DNA of 64,000 nt from Pseudovibrio ascidiaceicola (GTDB lineage Bacteria; Pseudomonadota; Alphaproteobacteria; Rhizobiales; Stappiaceae), in the NCBI RefSeq assembly GCF_900114245.1, contig NZ_FOSK01000002.1, forward strand, positions 329,576 through 393,575, given 5' to 3'. A program made the translations under genes and the position numbers. Positions 29,597 to 38,150 of this stretch are shown one piece after another. The notes beneath the pieces are model-generated. The model did not search any database, was not told the origin of the DNA, and worked only from the letters and a program-made list of their open reading frames with translations. Numbering within the stretch: the first letter of the stretch is position 1; each line of letters begins with the position of its first letter.

Positions 29597-29891
29597 GCGC
29601 AATCCCTTTAAAGACCAAGGGAAAGTATAGGCGGAGGTCTCTAACCAACCGGAGGACACACAGCCCTGAATTGAGCTGTTTTTCGCAAGACCCCAATAAC
29701 GTTTGATCACCAAAAGGAAAGGCGACATGGATATTTTTAGTTTCTCCAGGGTGACCCGGAGGCTTAAACTGCACCTGTTGGGAATTACAGCATTGAGCTT
29801 TTCGCGGCCTTTGCCTTCAATTAAGGTTCCCGTCACATGATCAGCGCAAGACCTTCCGAAGCGCTTCAACCTTTGCCAACCAGGATTTGCC

Positions 29892-30359
29892 ATGATTGCT
29901 CTTCAGGATTTTCCCGCAGCTCGTTTTGACGAGTTTCAGATCATTTCCGTCTCTGAATACGCTCAGGACCTGATGGATAATCGCGGAATGGAAGAGCATG
30001 CTGCGTTGAAAAAGGCCGAGGACGGCTTGTTAAAGGCCTTTCCCGAGGGAAAAAGCAACGAACACAACAAGCTGCTCAGCATCATGAAAAAGACGAAGGC
30101 TGGCCAGGTGGAAGTTGGCTTTCTCTGGTACTCGCTTCAGGATGATGCGTCTGCCTTCATCATGGATTTTCTGGTTTACTCAGAACATCGGGGCAAGGGG
30201 TATGCTTCCAAAGCTCTTGAAGCATTGAAGGCAACGTTCAAGAAAGATGGCCTGACGCGCATTGGTCTTCGTGTCGCCCCTGACAATCACGGCGCCATAC
30301 GCACCTACTACAAGGCTGGCTTTAACGTGACCGGATGGAACATGTCCTGCGAGTTTTAG
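29892..30359 (+). CDS. GNAT-family N-acetyltransferase
   Basis: The 155-residue protein has the acetyl-CoA-binding region FLVYSEHRGKGYASKALEAL (motif A, R-G-K-G-Y-A) and the C-terminal LRVAPDNHGAIRTYYKAGFNVTG with the usual N-x-x-A-x-x-x-Y-x-x-x-G-F pattern. AGGA lies eight bases before the ATG. The acceptor substrate is unknown. It is divergent from the sugar porter. Confidence 0.87.
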   Translation: MIALQDFPAARFDEFQIISVSEYAQDLMDNRGMEEHAALKKAEDGLLKAFPEGKSNEHNKLLSIMKKTKAGQVEVGFLWYSLQDDASAFIMDFLVYSEHRGKGYASKALEALKATFKKDGLTRIGLRVAPDNHGAIRTYYKAGFNVTGWNMSCEF

Positions 30360-30477
30360 TTTGCAGAACACGCTCTCAATGATTGACGTTTTGTTGAAGT
30401 GACTTCATTTCCGTTGTGGGCGGACGGCTGCTAAGGTTTTGGCAATTCCAATGCATGACCTGATTTAAGGATCTGAG

Positions 30478-31107
30478 ATGATTGCACGCAAAGCTGCAAA
30501 AGCCCTTGCCGTTCTTCCTTTGCTTTATGCTGTGAGCCAGCCTGCACAGGCTGCTGAGACCGAAACCGCAATTTTTGCTGGTGGTTGCTTCTGGTGTATC
30601 GAGTCTGACTTTGACAAGATTGAAGGCGTTCTTGAGACCACATCCGGCTATACAGGTGGCCGCAGTGCAAACCCGACTTACAAGCAGGTTTCTGCTGGTG
30701 GCACGGGTCATATTGAAGCGTTGGAAGTGAAGTTTGATCCGGCTAAGGTGTCTTATGAAGAGCTGCTGACAGCTTTCTGGCATTCTGTTGATCCAACAGA
30801 TGCCGGTGGTCAGTTTTGTGATCGTGGTGAGAGCTATCAGACAACCATCTTTGCAACCTCCCCTGCGCAGCTGAAAGCGGCAAAGGCCTCTAAGAAAGCG
30901 CTTGGAAAATCAGGTGAGGTCAACCGCCCGATTGTAACACCAATCCGCACTGCAGCGCCGTTTTATGATGCTGAAGATTATCATCAGAACTACTACGAGA
31001 AGAACCCGATCCGCTACAAGTTCTACCGCTACCGCTGTGGCCGTGATCAGCGCGTCAAGCAAGTCTGGGGTCCAAATGCTTACAAAGGTATCCCCGGAGA
31101 GCACTAA
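30478..31107 (+). CDS. msrA: Periplasmic peptide methionine-(S)-sulfoxide reductase MsrA
   Basis: The 209-residue protein has the active-site motif GGCFWCIESDF, with the catalytic first Cys near residue 40. GYTGGRSANPTYKQVSAGGTGHIEALEV and FWHSVDPTDAGGQFCDRGESYQT follow. A further Cys in RYRCGRDQ may be the resolving residue. A signal peptide ending in AQAAE sends it to the periplasm, unlike the usual cytosolic enzyme, so it repairs oxidised envelope proteins. The reductant there is not evident. A terminator follows. Confidence 0.93.
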   Translation: MIARKAAKALAVLPLLYAVSQPAQAAETETAIFAGGCFWCIESDFDKIEGVLETTSGYTGGRSANPTYKQVSAGGTGHIEALEVKFDPAKVSYEELLTAFWHSVDPTDAGGQFCDRGESYQTTIFATSPAQLKAAKASKKALGKSGEVNRPIVTPIRTAAPFYDAEDYHQNYYEKNPIRYKFYRYRCGRDQRVKQVWGPNAYKGIPGEH

Positions 31108-31128
31108 GGGTTTAGTATAGAACTTAAG

Positions 31129-31161
31129 AAGACCAGAGGCATTGCTCTGGTCTTTTCTTTT
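31129..31161 (+). terminator. Intrinsic terminator after msrA
   Basis: Perfect 10-bp stem AAGACCAGAG/CTCTGGTCTT (31129-31138 with 31145-31154) followed by a T-rich tail. Confidence 0.92.
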
Positions 31162-31191
31162 AGGTGTATTGCTGCACGTCGGGAAAGCTCC

Positions 31192-32433
31192 CTACTCTTG
31201 GTAGTACATGCGATAGATACCGCCGGCAGAGTCATCTGAGATTAATAATGACCCGTCGCCAAGTTCGACCACATCAACCGGGCGGCCCAGATAATCGCCA
31301 CTGGCATCAATCCAGCCAGTTGCGACGATACTTGGCGCTCCTGCTTCCTCTTTCTCGTTGATGGGCACAAACACTACGCGTGCGCCAATTGGCACTGAGC
31401 GGTCCCATGAGCCGTGCTGTGCGATGAAGACGCCGCCCTTGTATTCTTCAGGGAACATATCGCCTTGATAGAACGTCATGCCCAAACTTGCGGCATGGGC
31501 GTCCAGCTCAACTTCCGGGTTCACCACACCACTTGGGACAGGCTCATCAATATAGTGAGGTGTACGGACAGTTCCACCGCCATACCATGGGAAGCCGTAG
31601 TTCTTGCCCGGCTCGGTGCCTTTGTTCAGCTCTTCAGGCGGGATGTCATCTCCCATGCCGTCCACCTGATTGTCGGTAAACCAGAGATTGCCGGAGTTTG
31701 GATGAAACTCCAATCCTACGGAGTTTCTGATCCCTGTCGCGTAGACCTGACGGTCCATGCCATCTGCGGTGATGGAGATAATGCCGCCAATGCCGAGGCT
31801 GTCATAGAGTTTCAGCTTCATCTTGGGCGGGACATTGTAAGGCTGTCCGAGCGAGATATAGATGCGGCCATCCGGGCCCTGATCACACACGCGGGAGGAG
31901 TGATTATAACTTTCTTCAGAGGGCGGGATAAGCATACCCTTGCCGACCAGCACCTTCACCGCAGGCTTGCCCTGCTCTTTGTTTTCCAATGCCTTCGGAA
32001 AGCTCAGGACACGGTTTTGCTCTGCAAGGACCAATGAGCCATCTTTGGTGAAGCACACACCATTGGGGATGATGAAGGACTGATCTGGAGCGAATTGGCG
32101 AACTTCTGCAGCTTTCTTGCCCTCTTTATCCGGAGTAACGACCCAGACTCTGTCGGTAGTCGTCCCTACAAAGATAGTCTTGCCATCAGGCGCGACTGCC
32201 ATATGGCGGGCGTCAGGAACGGCAGCGTAAGGTTCGATATGGAAGCCTTTGGGCATGACCACAACTTCAGTGTTGCGAGCCAGAGTTTTCTGCTCTTCAG
32301 AGACTTGCTCCACAAACTCCGTTTTGACACCATCAACCATTTTGGTGGTCGTTGCTGCCAGAGATGTGGTTAGCAGCAAGGCGTAGGCGCACCCTGTCAG
32401 GACTCCAAAGAGAACGGGCTTTGTGGTGCACAT
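31192..32433 (-). CDS. PQQ-type soluble sugar dehydrogenase (sorbosone dehydrogenase-like)
   Basis: The 413-residue protein has a signal peptide ending near SLAA and a six-bladed propeller-type sequence typical of the glucose/sorbosone dehydrogenase family (PF07995). Segments such as YAAVPDARHMAVAPDGKTIFVGT, LEFHPNSGNLWFTDN, FIAQHGSWDRSVPIGARVVF and GRPVDVVELGDGSLLISDD contain the His, Arg and Asp usually near PQQ. It probably oxidises an aldose or similar in the periplasm. AGGAAGGAA precedes the ATG. The convergent neighbour is msrA. Confidence 0.87.
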   Translation of the reverse strand: MCTTKPVLFGVLTGCAYALLLTTSLAATTTKMVDGVKTEFVEQVSEEQKTLARNTEVVVMPKGFHIEPYAAVPDARHMAVAPDGKTIFVGTTTDRVWVVTPDKEGKKAAEVRQFAPDQSFIIPNGVCFTKDGSLVLAEQNRVLSFPKALENKEQGKPAVKVLVGKGMLIPPSEESYNHSSRVCDQGPDGRIYISLGQPYNVPPKMKLKLYDSLGIGGIISITADGMDRQVYATGIRNSVGLEFHPNSGNLWFTDNQVDGMGDDIPPEELNKGTEPGKNYGFPWYGGGTVRTPHYIDEPVPSGVVNPEVELDAHAASLGMTFYQGDMFPEEYKGGVFIAQHGSWDRSVPIGARVVFVPINEKEEAGAPSIVATGWIDASGDYLGRPVDVVELGDGSLLISDDSAGGIYRMYYQE

Positions 32434-32852
32434 AAGTTTTTCCTTCCTGAAAGGCCTAGAAATTTGACTGAGAAAATTGATCGGAATATTGGAATGCTCT
32501 GCTTTTTTGAGCTGCCACTATGCGCTCATTCAAAGTCTGAGGAGAATACTCAGATATGACGGGAATTCGGTTTATAGAACCACAAAAATTGAAGATATTC
32601 ACTTAGCGGAAGTTGCGTTTTGTGGTGCTAGAATACGACATGACGTAAATTTGAAAGTGTGGACAAAGAACAAAGGAAAGGTGCCCACTTGCAATTGCCT
32701 CATTTTCGTGCCAAATCCTACGCATCATCAAGAGAAGGGCTGGCGCCCTCGCCAACCTGCCTAACCGGGCAAGGTGGTCTCCGCCAAAAGGGATGTGGTT
32801 TCGAAGTGAGGATGTTGTCTTCATCATTCGTAACAACCAAGCGGTAGTTTCA
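32434..32852. other. Intergenic region
   Basis: 419 bases with no supported gene. The left part is AT-rich and probably holds the promoter of the sugar dehydrogenase. A GC-rich patch near 32735-32800 has short inverted segments. The open frames here lack a ribosome site and look like chance. Confidence 0.45.
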
Positions 32853-33278
32853 ATGGATTTTGCGCCAGTCCTCCTCGGGAAACCGATGGAGGATTTAATG
32901 TTTGATATTGCTGGTCAGCCACAGTCTGCATGGCAATCGTATGTATCTGAATATGTGCCTCAATCTTTGAGGGAAGCCGTCGCACACCTTGCCGACGAGT
33001 TTACTGCTGCCTATTTGCTGGATTGTCTGATTCTGGAAAAAGGGCTGCGCAGTCGGCTGCTCTCCAACTCAACACGACAGCCAAACACGCCGCTGACCAC
33101 CGACGAACGCTCTGACCGGTTTGCTATGTTGCTTCGCCTATGGGCAGAAGGATGCCATACCGTTGTTGACGAGCGCCTGTTTGCAGATACCGCACGCCGT
33201 CGTCCTGAAGAACTGGAAGCATTACGCGAGTACTTCAGGCAAAACGCATTGCGCTCGAGAAAGAAATTCCCGAGCTAA
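32853..33278 (+). CDS. Hypothetical cytoplasmic protein
   Basis: The 141-residue, mostly helical protein was not recognised. It lacks a signal peptide or membrane helix and ends in a basic tail (RQNALRSRKKFPS). The start is uncertain: ATGs at 32853, 32886 and 32898 are all possible, the last with GGAGG six bases upstream; the frame opens earlier at 32793. The gene converges on the truncated haemoglobin gene. No function is proposed. Confidence 0.6.
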   Translation: MDFAPVLLGKPMEDLMFDIAGQPQSAWQSYVSEYVPQSLREAVAHLADEFTAAYLLDCLILEKGLRSRLLSNSTRQPNTPLTTDERSDRFAMLLRLWAEGCHTVVDERLFADTARRRPEELEALREYFRQNALRSRKKFPS

Positions 33279-33307
33279 GTAAGCTGCACTACAATACAAA
33301 CTGATTT

Positions 33308-33757
33308 TTAAGCTGCGCGGCTGCCGAATTTTGCAGGAGGCGTAGCAAACGGGTCTGCGAACATTGCAAGCCACAGGCTCTGTGCGATGCGCTGTGCAGT
33401 TGCCAGAAGAAGCGGTGCTGCTTCTGGCGAGAAGATCGCGTAGACCTCCTCTTCAAACAGGTCCATCCACTCATGGAAGTTCTCAGTGGTGACACCTTGA
33501 ATTCTAGCGTGAGCCGGAACGGGTTTGCCCTTGTACGACCCAGTTTTTAGCAGAACTGATGCCCAAAAGTGCTTCATCTTGTGCAGATGCGGCCCCCAGT
33601 CCTCCCCCATCTCCCTCAGGAAAATGGTGCCAAGCGTTTCATGCTGGCGGACCTTGCCATAAAAGCTCTCAACCAGATGATTGATCTGGGCAGGTGTTAT
33701 GGAAGGATCAAGCGGTGTCCGTTCACGCGCTGACATAACGGGAATTTTTGATGACAC
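33308..33757 (-). CDS. Group III truncated haemoglobin
   Basis: The 149-residue globin fits the trHbIII pattern: helix B with F32-Y33 (B10 Tyr), DWGPHLHKMKHFWASVLLKTGSYKGKP, and the proximal His H83 in the AHARI segment. This group binds oxygen and nitric oxide and is tied to nitrosative or microaerobic stress. A GTG at 33757 has AGGAA nine bases before it; ATG at 33736 is an alternative. It is the last gene of a minus-strand series with a thioesterase, a globin-like protein and a Crp-family regulator. Confidence 0.9.
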   Translation of the reverse strand: MSSKIPVMSARERTPLDPSITPAQINHLVESFYGKVRQHETLGTIFLREMGEDWGPHLHKMKHFWASVLLKTGSYKGKPVPAHARIQGVTTENFHEWMDLFEEEVYAIFSPEAAPLLLATAQRIAQSLWLAMFADPFATPPAKFGSRAA

Positions 33758-33789
33758 TGCTTGTTTCCTATTCCTGATCCGCGATCCGC

Positions 33790-34218
33790 TTAAGCTTTGT
33801 TGTACTTAGCACGTTGCTCTTCAGAGATCACAATCGGCTTGCCGTTATCGTCAACAGCAACAAAGGTGAACTGAGCATTCGTAACCTTCTCGCGATAGCC
33901 AAAGCGGTGACGCAAAGCCCAAGCCTCGATGGCAAGCGTTACAGAAGTTCTGCCAACACGGAGCACATTGGAGTAGACACACATTACATCGCCCACTTTA
34001 ACTGGGCGGATAAAGGTCATGCTGTCGATCGCAACAGTCACAACGCGCTCCATGGCGCACTGGCTTGCTGCAATACCGGCGGCAATATCCATTTGAGAGA
34101 CGACCCAACCGCCGAAGATATCGCCAGAAGCATTGGTGTCTGCCGGCATCGCCATTGTGCGCGTGGTCAGCTCCCCAATCGGCTGTTCTTCTTCGACAGC
34201 GTCTCTTGTATCATTCAT
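33790..34218 (-). CDS. Acyl-CoA thioesterase, YciA type
   Basis: The 142-residue hotdog protein has the family pattern TRTMAMPADTNASGDIFGGWVVSQMDIAAG, with the catalytic Asn/Asp region, then VTVAIDSMTFIRPVKVGDVMCVYS and FTFVAVDDNGKP. It hydrolyses acyl-CoA thioesters in the cytoplasm. The ATG at 34218 is preferred to a TTG at 34245. It lies between two globin-type genes on the same strand with gaps of 32 and 59 bases, so co-transcription is likely. Confidence 0.88.
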   Translation of the reverse strand: MNDTRDAVEEEQPIGELTTRTMAMPADTNASGDIFGGWVVSQMDIAAGIAASQCAMERVVTVAIDSMTFIRPVKVGDVMCVYSNVLRVGRTSVTLAIEAWALRHRFGYREKVTNAQFTFVAVDDNGKPIVISEEQRAKYNKA

Positions 34219-34277
34219 AGTTCTAAAGCTCCGTAGATCCATCAAGCGAAATGCTATGCATGGCGAAGCTCAACTAC

Positions 34278-34691
34278 TCAAGCAGGGATCATCGCCATAT
34301 GGAAGCAATCAACAACCTGGGTCGCACATTTCTTGGTGTTGGCCCGAGCGGTTTCAGCAACGCATTCATCTACTGCATTCTCGAATAATTTCAACCAGCT
34401 GGCAATATCATCACTGCATACCTGCTTTGCGGCACCGCGATACTTGCCAAGTGGACGGCCAGAATAGCTTCTGTCTTTCATGAGAGCGGAGCACCAGAAA
34501 CGCACGGCCTGAGCTTCGTAATCCTCCCAGTCGCACTTCATGCTATTCTGGTAGACCGATGCCAGCTCGCCATTATGGCGGAGCTTTTCTGAATGCCTTG
34601 CAACCAAAGCACGCACTTGAGAATGCGTCAGGTCAGGATGGATTGGTGTGCACTCGTCCTGTGGGCGAATGTCAAAATGCTGATAGGTCAT
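34278..34691 (-). CDS. Degenerate globin-like protein related to group III truncated haemoglobin
   Basis: The 137-residue protein aligns along its length with the trHbIII encoded 500 bases downstream: CDWEDYEAQAVRFWCSALMKDRSYSGRPLGKY matches DWGPHLHKMKHFWASVLLKTGSYKGKPVPAH. However the proximal His position is Y84 and the B10 Tyr position is S34. Haem binding in the normal way is therefore unlikely. It contains several Cys (14, 53, 67, 92, 109, 122 by rough count). It may be a sensor, a partner of the true globin, or a protein under decay, though the frame is intact. Confidence 0.75.
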   Translation of the reverse strand: MTYQHFDIRPQDECTPIHPDLTHSQVRALVARHSEKLRHNGELASVYQNSMKCDWEDYEAQAVRFWCSALMKDRSYSGRPLGKYRGAAKQVCSDDIASWLKLFENAVDECVAETARANTKKCATQVVDCFHMAMIPA

Positions 34692-34771
34692 CTCGATGTT
34701 TCAGGAGCCTTGTTGGGACAAGGCCCATGCCCTTTTTGTTAGTTCGGGTCACTTTTACTCAAATACCGAGT

Positions 34772-35461
34772 TTAAAGCTCTGCGGCAGCTCGTAGCACCT
34801 CTGGCTTTTCGAGGCAGTAATATCCAGAGAGGCGGCTGATAACGCCTTCTCTCTTCCAGACATTGAGCACGCGGCTGACATTCTCACGGGCACCACCAGC
34901 CATATTGGCGATTTCAGCCTGAGAGATCTTATAGTGAACGAGGATTTTGCTGCTATCGACTTTTTTGCCAAATGTTTCAGAGAGTTGCAGCAGTGTCTGC
35001 GCAACGCGTCCATTGAGTGGCAAGAACGACCGTGCGGCGAGAGCATCGTTTGAACGACGCAGGCGCGTGGCTACGATCTGCAGCATGTGACGGTAAACAG
35101 CGGGGTTCTCATCAGCATAACGATAAAATGCAGCTTTGGAGATAAATGCAAGCTGGCTCGGCTTAAGTGCCGTAACGGTAGCAGATCGCTCACTGCCATC
35201 AAGCAAAGCAATTTCACCTACCAGAGAGCCCTGCCCGAGAACTGCAAGCAGTTGCTCACTGCCATCCAACGAGACAACGGAGACTTTCATGCTGCCTTCG
35301 ATGATTGCATAACAACCATTACCAGGATCCCCAGCCTTGAAGAGAACTGCGCCGGATTTCAATGACATAGGCTGAGCTATCTCAGAGAGACCATGTGCGT
35401 GTTCCTCGGCCAAACCCGACAGTGAAAAGCTGTTTTGAAGGAGTTCTTTGAACTTTGTCAT
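34772..35461 (-). CDS. Crp/Fnr-family transcription regulator
   Basis: The 229-residue protein has an N-terminal cyclic-nucleotide-binding domain. GEIALLDGSERSATVTAL matches the CRP phosphate-binding cassette, with Glu, Arg and Ser kept, so cAMP binding is plausible. No FNR-type Cys cluster is seen. The C-terminal winged helix reads ISQAEIANMAGGARENVSRVLNVW, keeping the R-E-x-x-x-R recognition residues that in CRP read TGTGA. A perfect TGTGA-N6-TCACA palindrome lies about 107 bases upstream of its start. It heads a minus-strand series with two globin-type genes and a thioesterase. Confidence 0.92.
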   Translation of the reverse strand: MTKFKELLQNSFSLSGLAEEHAHGLSEIAQPMSLKSGAVLFKAGDPGNGCYAIIEGSMKVSVVSLDGSEQLLAVLGQGSLVGEIALLDGSERSATVTALKPSQLAFISKAAFYRYADENPAVYRHMLQIVATRLRRSNDALAARSFLPLNGRVAQTLLQLSETFGKKVDSSKILVHYKISQAEIANMAGGARENVSRVLNVWKREGVISRLSGYYCLEKPEVLRAAAEL

Positions 35462-35516
35462 CTTGCCACAAGATCCTGACGCGCCGTAGATTCAGTTTTT
35501 TAGTTTAAGCTGCATC

Positions 35517-35545
35517 AATATAATTGATGATTTTAATTAGGTCTA
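35517..35545 (-). promoter_or_regulatory. Candidate promoter of the Crp-family gene
   Basis: On the minus strand TAGACC (35545-35540) and TATATT (35522-35517) are 17 bases apart, close to the sigma-70 pattern. A start near 35506-35510 would place the centre of the CRP-type box at about -58 to -62. Confidence 0.45.
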
Positions 35546-35559
35546 TCATGCGGCCATTT

Positions 35560-35575
35560 TGTGACCGGAGTCACA
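35560..35575. promoter_or_regulatory. Perfect CRP-type operator (TGTGA-N6-TCACA)
   Basis: TGTGA (35560-35564), six bases, and TCACA (35571-35575) match the CRP consensus exactly. The only start it can serve nearby is that of the Crp-family gene, suggesting autoregulation. Confidence 0.75.
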
Positions 35576-35643
35576 GAGATATTCTTTAGTTTTAGGCAAA
35601 TTAGGGGTGTTCATAAATACCCCAACGTTTATGGCAAATTCAA

Positions 35644-35683
35644 AAGGAACGATCTCTTCAACCGCAGGAAGAGATCGTTCTTA
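35644..35683 (-). terminator. Terminator of the glycosyltransferase operon
   Basis: A 13-bp perfect stem GAACGATCTCTTC/GAAGAGATCGTTC (35647-35659 with 35668-35680) is followed on the minus strand by CCTTTTG. The hairpin starts at the stop codon of the ChbG/HpnK-like gene. Confidence 0.88.
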
Positions 35684-36478
35684 GAACAAGAAGATATCTT
35701 TTTCCATCAAAAGAAACGGAAATTCCTCACTTATCAGGAACTTCAGCTGGTTCTCTCGGGATGAGCTCTGGCGCACGTTTTTCTTTTTGACGGGTTGGGC
35801 CTGCTCTTCAGGATAGGATGGCCGACATAGGACCATCGCCGAATCCTGCGCCTCATTGATTCCGTGCCAGAAGAAATCTCTCAGATCCGTGTCTTCATCA
35901 GCCATTGGCAGATCTGGACCTGAGAATATAGTTTCTAATCCGGCTTTGGTTGCGCGCTTGGAAATGGAATTGCTCGATCGACTAACACCAGCAGGCAGTA
36001 CCAGAGCGGGTTCTCGTCCTGTCATCATGCAAAGCACCGTGATGAGCGCGGAATGCACGGCAGGGTGCTTTGCGAGGTTTCCCTGAATGGCAACAAAGGC
36101 GGGTGGACGAGCATAGACTTCTTCGAACAGATCCACCTGAGCGGCGATCTCAGCGGCGATCGCCTCTTCCGGTAGCATCTTCATGGGGCTGCGCATTGCG
36201 TACCACCACGGCGCGGGGAACGTCTCTCCGAATACCGTCCGACCAAAATCAGTGAGTGGTCCGGCAGGTTTTGTCAGTGTGACTGTCAGGCCGACCATGG
36301 TTTCATGTTCGGCCCAGGCAACCACGTCACGAAGCTGGTAGAACTCCCTCGACCACATCTTGCCAGTGACAACACAGCCTACGGCAGAAAGCCGACCTGC
36401 GATGATAAGATCGCAGATCGCCCGGTCAACACCATAGCTTTGCCCAAATTCGAGACTCGTCAAGAGGATGCGCTTCAT
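35681..36478 (-). CDS. ChbG/HpnK (YdjC)-like protein with degenerate metal site
   Basis: The 265-residue protein keeps the YdjC-fold pattern but not the catalytic residues. The DDFGxS motif reads LEFGQS (L9-E10-F11-G12), the GLHLNLT motif reads GLTVTLT (T65 for His), and the H-x-H metal motif region reads AIQGNLAKHP (130-139). Deacetylase activity is therefore doubtful. The ATG at 36478 has GGAG nine bases upstream. It is the third gene of an operon with a GT2-GtrA fusion and a GT39 enzyme, so an envelope-glycan role is likely. The C-terminus (KKKNVRQSSSRENQ) is basic. Confidence 0.72.
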   Translation of the reverse strand: MKRILLTSLEFGQSYGVDRAICDLIIAGRLSAVGCVVTGKMWSREFYQLRDVVAWAEHETMVGLTVTLTKPAGPLTDFGRTVFGETFPAPWWYAMRSPMKMLPEEAIAAEIAAQVDLFEEVYARPPAFVAIQGNLAKHPAVHSALITVLCMMTGREPALVLPAGVSRSSNSISKRATKAGLETIFSGPDLPMADEDTDLRDFFWHGINEAQDSAMVLCRPSYPEEQAQPVKKKNVRQSSSRENQLKFLISEEFPFLLMEKDIFLF

Positions 36479-36559
36479 CGCGCGGATCTCCCAATCCAAA
36501 AGGTTCAGGAGTACATTTAACAAAGCCTGCAAATTTAACGCAACGGAATCTCAGCTGTT

Positions 36560-38065
36560 TCAGTTGGATTTCAGGGGCTGTTTGGGGTCTGACAATCGGT
36601 AGACCCGTACATTTTCAATAGCTGTTTTTCCGAATAATCCCTTATTCTCTCGGGGGATGGTCTTTAGCAGCTCAACCTGATTGAAGTTGGCTTTCAGCTT
36701 TTGAGAGCGGTCTCTTCTTTCCTCGGTGACGTACAGCATGTCACTATTTTCGGGATTTTGGAGATTATCGGGAATCATTGCATAGCGCATTCGCTCAGGA
36801 ATTCCATAGACTTTGAGGTCTGTCTTCTTGAGCGCATTCGACATTTGGCCAGTCAAACCATAGCTGGTTGTGCCAATCCAATTGATGTCATTTGCGTCTG
36901 CCAACTCGGTCAGTTCATCGCCAATTTCTTGCCAACCACGCATCTGATGCGTTGGATCTTTGCGGCCCAAAGATGTGTTGAGCGGAGTGTAGGCGTGGAT
37001 ATAAACCAAGCCAGCTACAACGACACCCAGGCCGACTGCAGTCGGGGCAAGCACTTTGAACCAGCGGCCAACATTAGCAGGCGGATAAGCTGCTGCAATA
37101 CCAGCGAACAGGGCCAGTGTCGGGTACATCGGAGCTGGCCAGTTGCCTTGAACACGCGAATGGAATGAATGGAAGGTCAGATAGACCAGGAACGGCAGGA
37201 CAGTCAAAACCAGCAGGCTGGCCGTGTTGTCTTGCCTTATCATTTTGCGAGTGACGCGCCATGCACCAACCATCGCAATAATGAAGACGAGTGGGTTCAG
37301 CAGTCCTGCGACGGCGCCGATGAACTCGCCAATATATTTGGCGGAATACCCTTCTGGTACAGAACGCCCAAACTGCTTTACGAAAGAAATCCACTCATGC
37401 TGTGAGTTCCAGTAGAGTACAGGAGAGAAGATCGCGATTGCCAGTGCACCGCCGAGCCACAACTGCCAGGATAGGAAGTATCTGCGGTTCTCAGGCACCC
37501 ATACGAGCCAAAGAATAATCCCTACCCCCAAGAACAACACGGAGTATTTTGAAAGAAGGCCTAATCCCGCGAAGATGCCAGCGAGAATCCACCAGTTAGC
37601 GTTTTTCGAAACTGTCAGCTCTGCCATGGCCCACAAAGCCAGTCCCCAGAAGAAAACAGAGGGTGCGTCAGGTGTCGCTAACAAAGAGCCGACATCAATC
37701 AGCAAACTTGCGTTGAAAAACAGGACTGTCCAGCCCGCGACGTGGGTATCATATAGGATTTTTGCAGTTCGCCAGAGCGCAAGGGAACCGATTGCAGCAG
37801 ACAGGATACTGATAAAGCGAACACCAAGTGCTGTATCACCGAACAAGGACTGGCCAAGCCAGATCCAATAGGCAACCATTGGCGGGTGGTCATAGTAACC
37901 CAATGCCGGATAAAGCCCCCATAAACGGTAGTAGGCTTCATCCTCAACCAGATCGACATTCATGCCAGTTGCCAGCCGCGCCAAAGACAGCACGGCGACA
38001 ATCAGAATCAGATTGGTCGGGCGCAACCAAAAGCTCAGCGGCTTTCCTGCGGGATTGTCCTGCAT
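36560..38065 (-). CDS. GT39-family membrane glycosyltransferase (ArnT/PMT-like)
   Basis: The 501-residue protein has about eleven membrane helices and the family motif DEAYYRLWGLYPALGYYDHPPMVAY in its first periplasmic loop, where the acidic residue is catalytic in ArnT. Such enzymes move a sugar from a polyprenyl-phosphate carrier to lipid A, core or another acceptor on the outer face of the inner membrane. The upstream gene encodes a GT2-GtrA protein that could make the carrier sugar. A soluble C-terminal domain (about residue 390 onward) is present. Confidence 0.88.
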   Translation of the reverse strand: MQDNPAGKPLSFWLRPTNLILIVAVLSLARLATGMNVDLVEDEAYYRLWGLYPALGYYDHPPMVAYWIWLGQSLFGDTALGVRFISILSAAIGSLALWRTAKILYDTHVAGWTVLFFNASLLIDVGSLLATPDAPSVFFWGLALWAMAELTVSKNANWWILAGIFAGLGLLSKYSVLFLGVGIILWLVWVPENRRYFLSWQLWLGGALAIAIFSPVLYWNSQHEWISFVKQFGRSVPEGYSAKYIGEFIGAVAGLLNPLVFIIAMVGAWRVTRKMIRQDNTASLLVLTVLPFLVYLTFHSFHSRVQGNWPAPMYPTLALFAGIAAAYPPANVGRWFKVLAPTAVGLGVVVAGLVYIHAYTPLNTSLGRKDPTHQMRGWQEIGDELTELADANDINWIGTTSYGLTGQMSNALKKTDLKVYGIPERMRYAMIPDNLQNPENSDMLYVTEERRDRSQKLKANFNQVELLKTIPRENKGLFGKTAIENVRVYRLSDPKQPLKSN

Positions 38066-38150
38066 TTAAATGCTTTCCTCTAAGTGCTTTAACTTTGGTT
38101 TCCTGCGTTTCTTCTTCTGAAAAGCGGCTCTCACTATCCGGAGAAACGCT

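Noticed and set aside
32477-32764. 95-codon plus-strand frame upstream of the hypothetical gene
   Set aside because: No ribosome site and irregular composition; judged non-coding.
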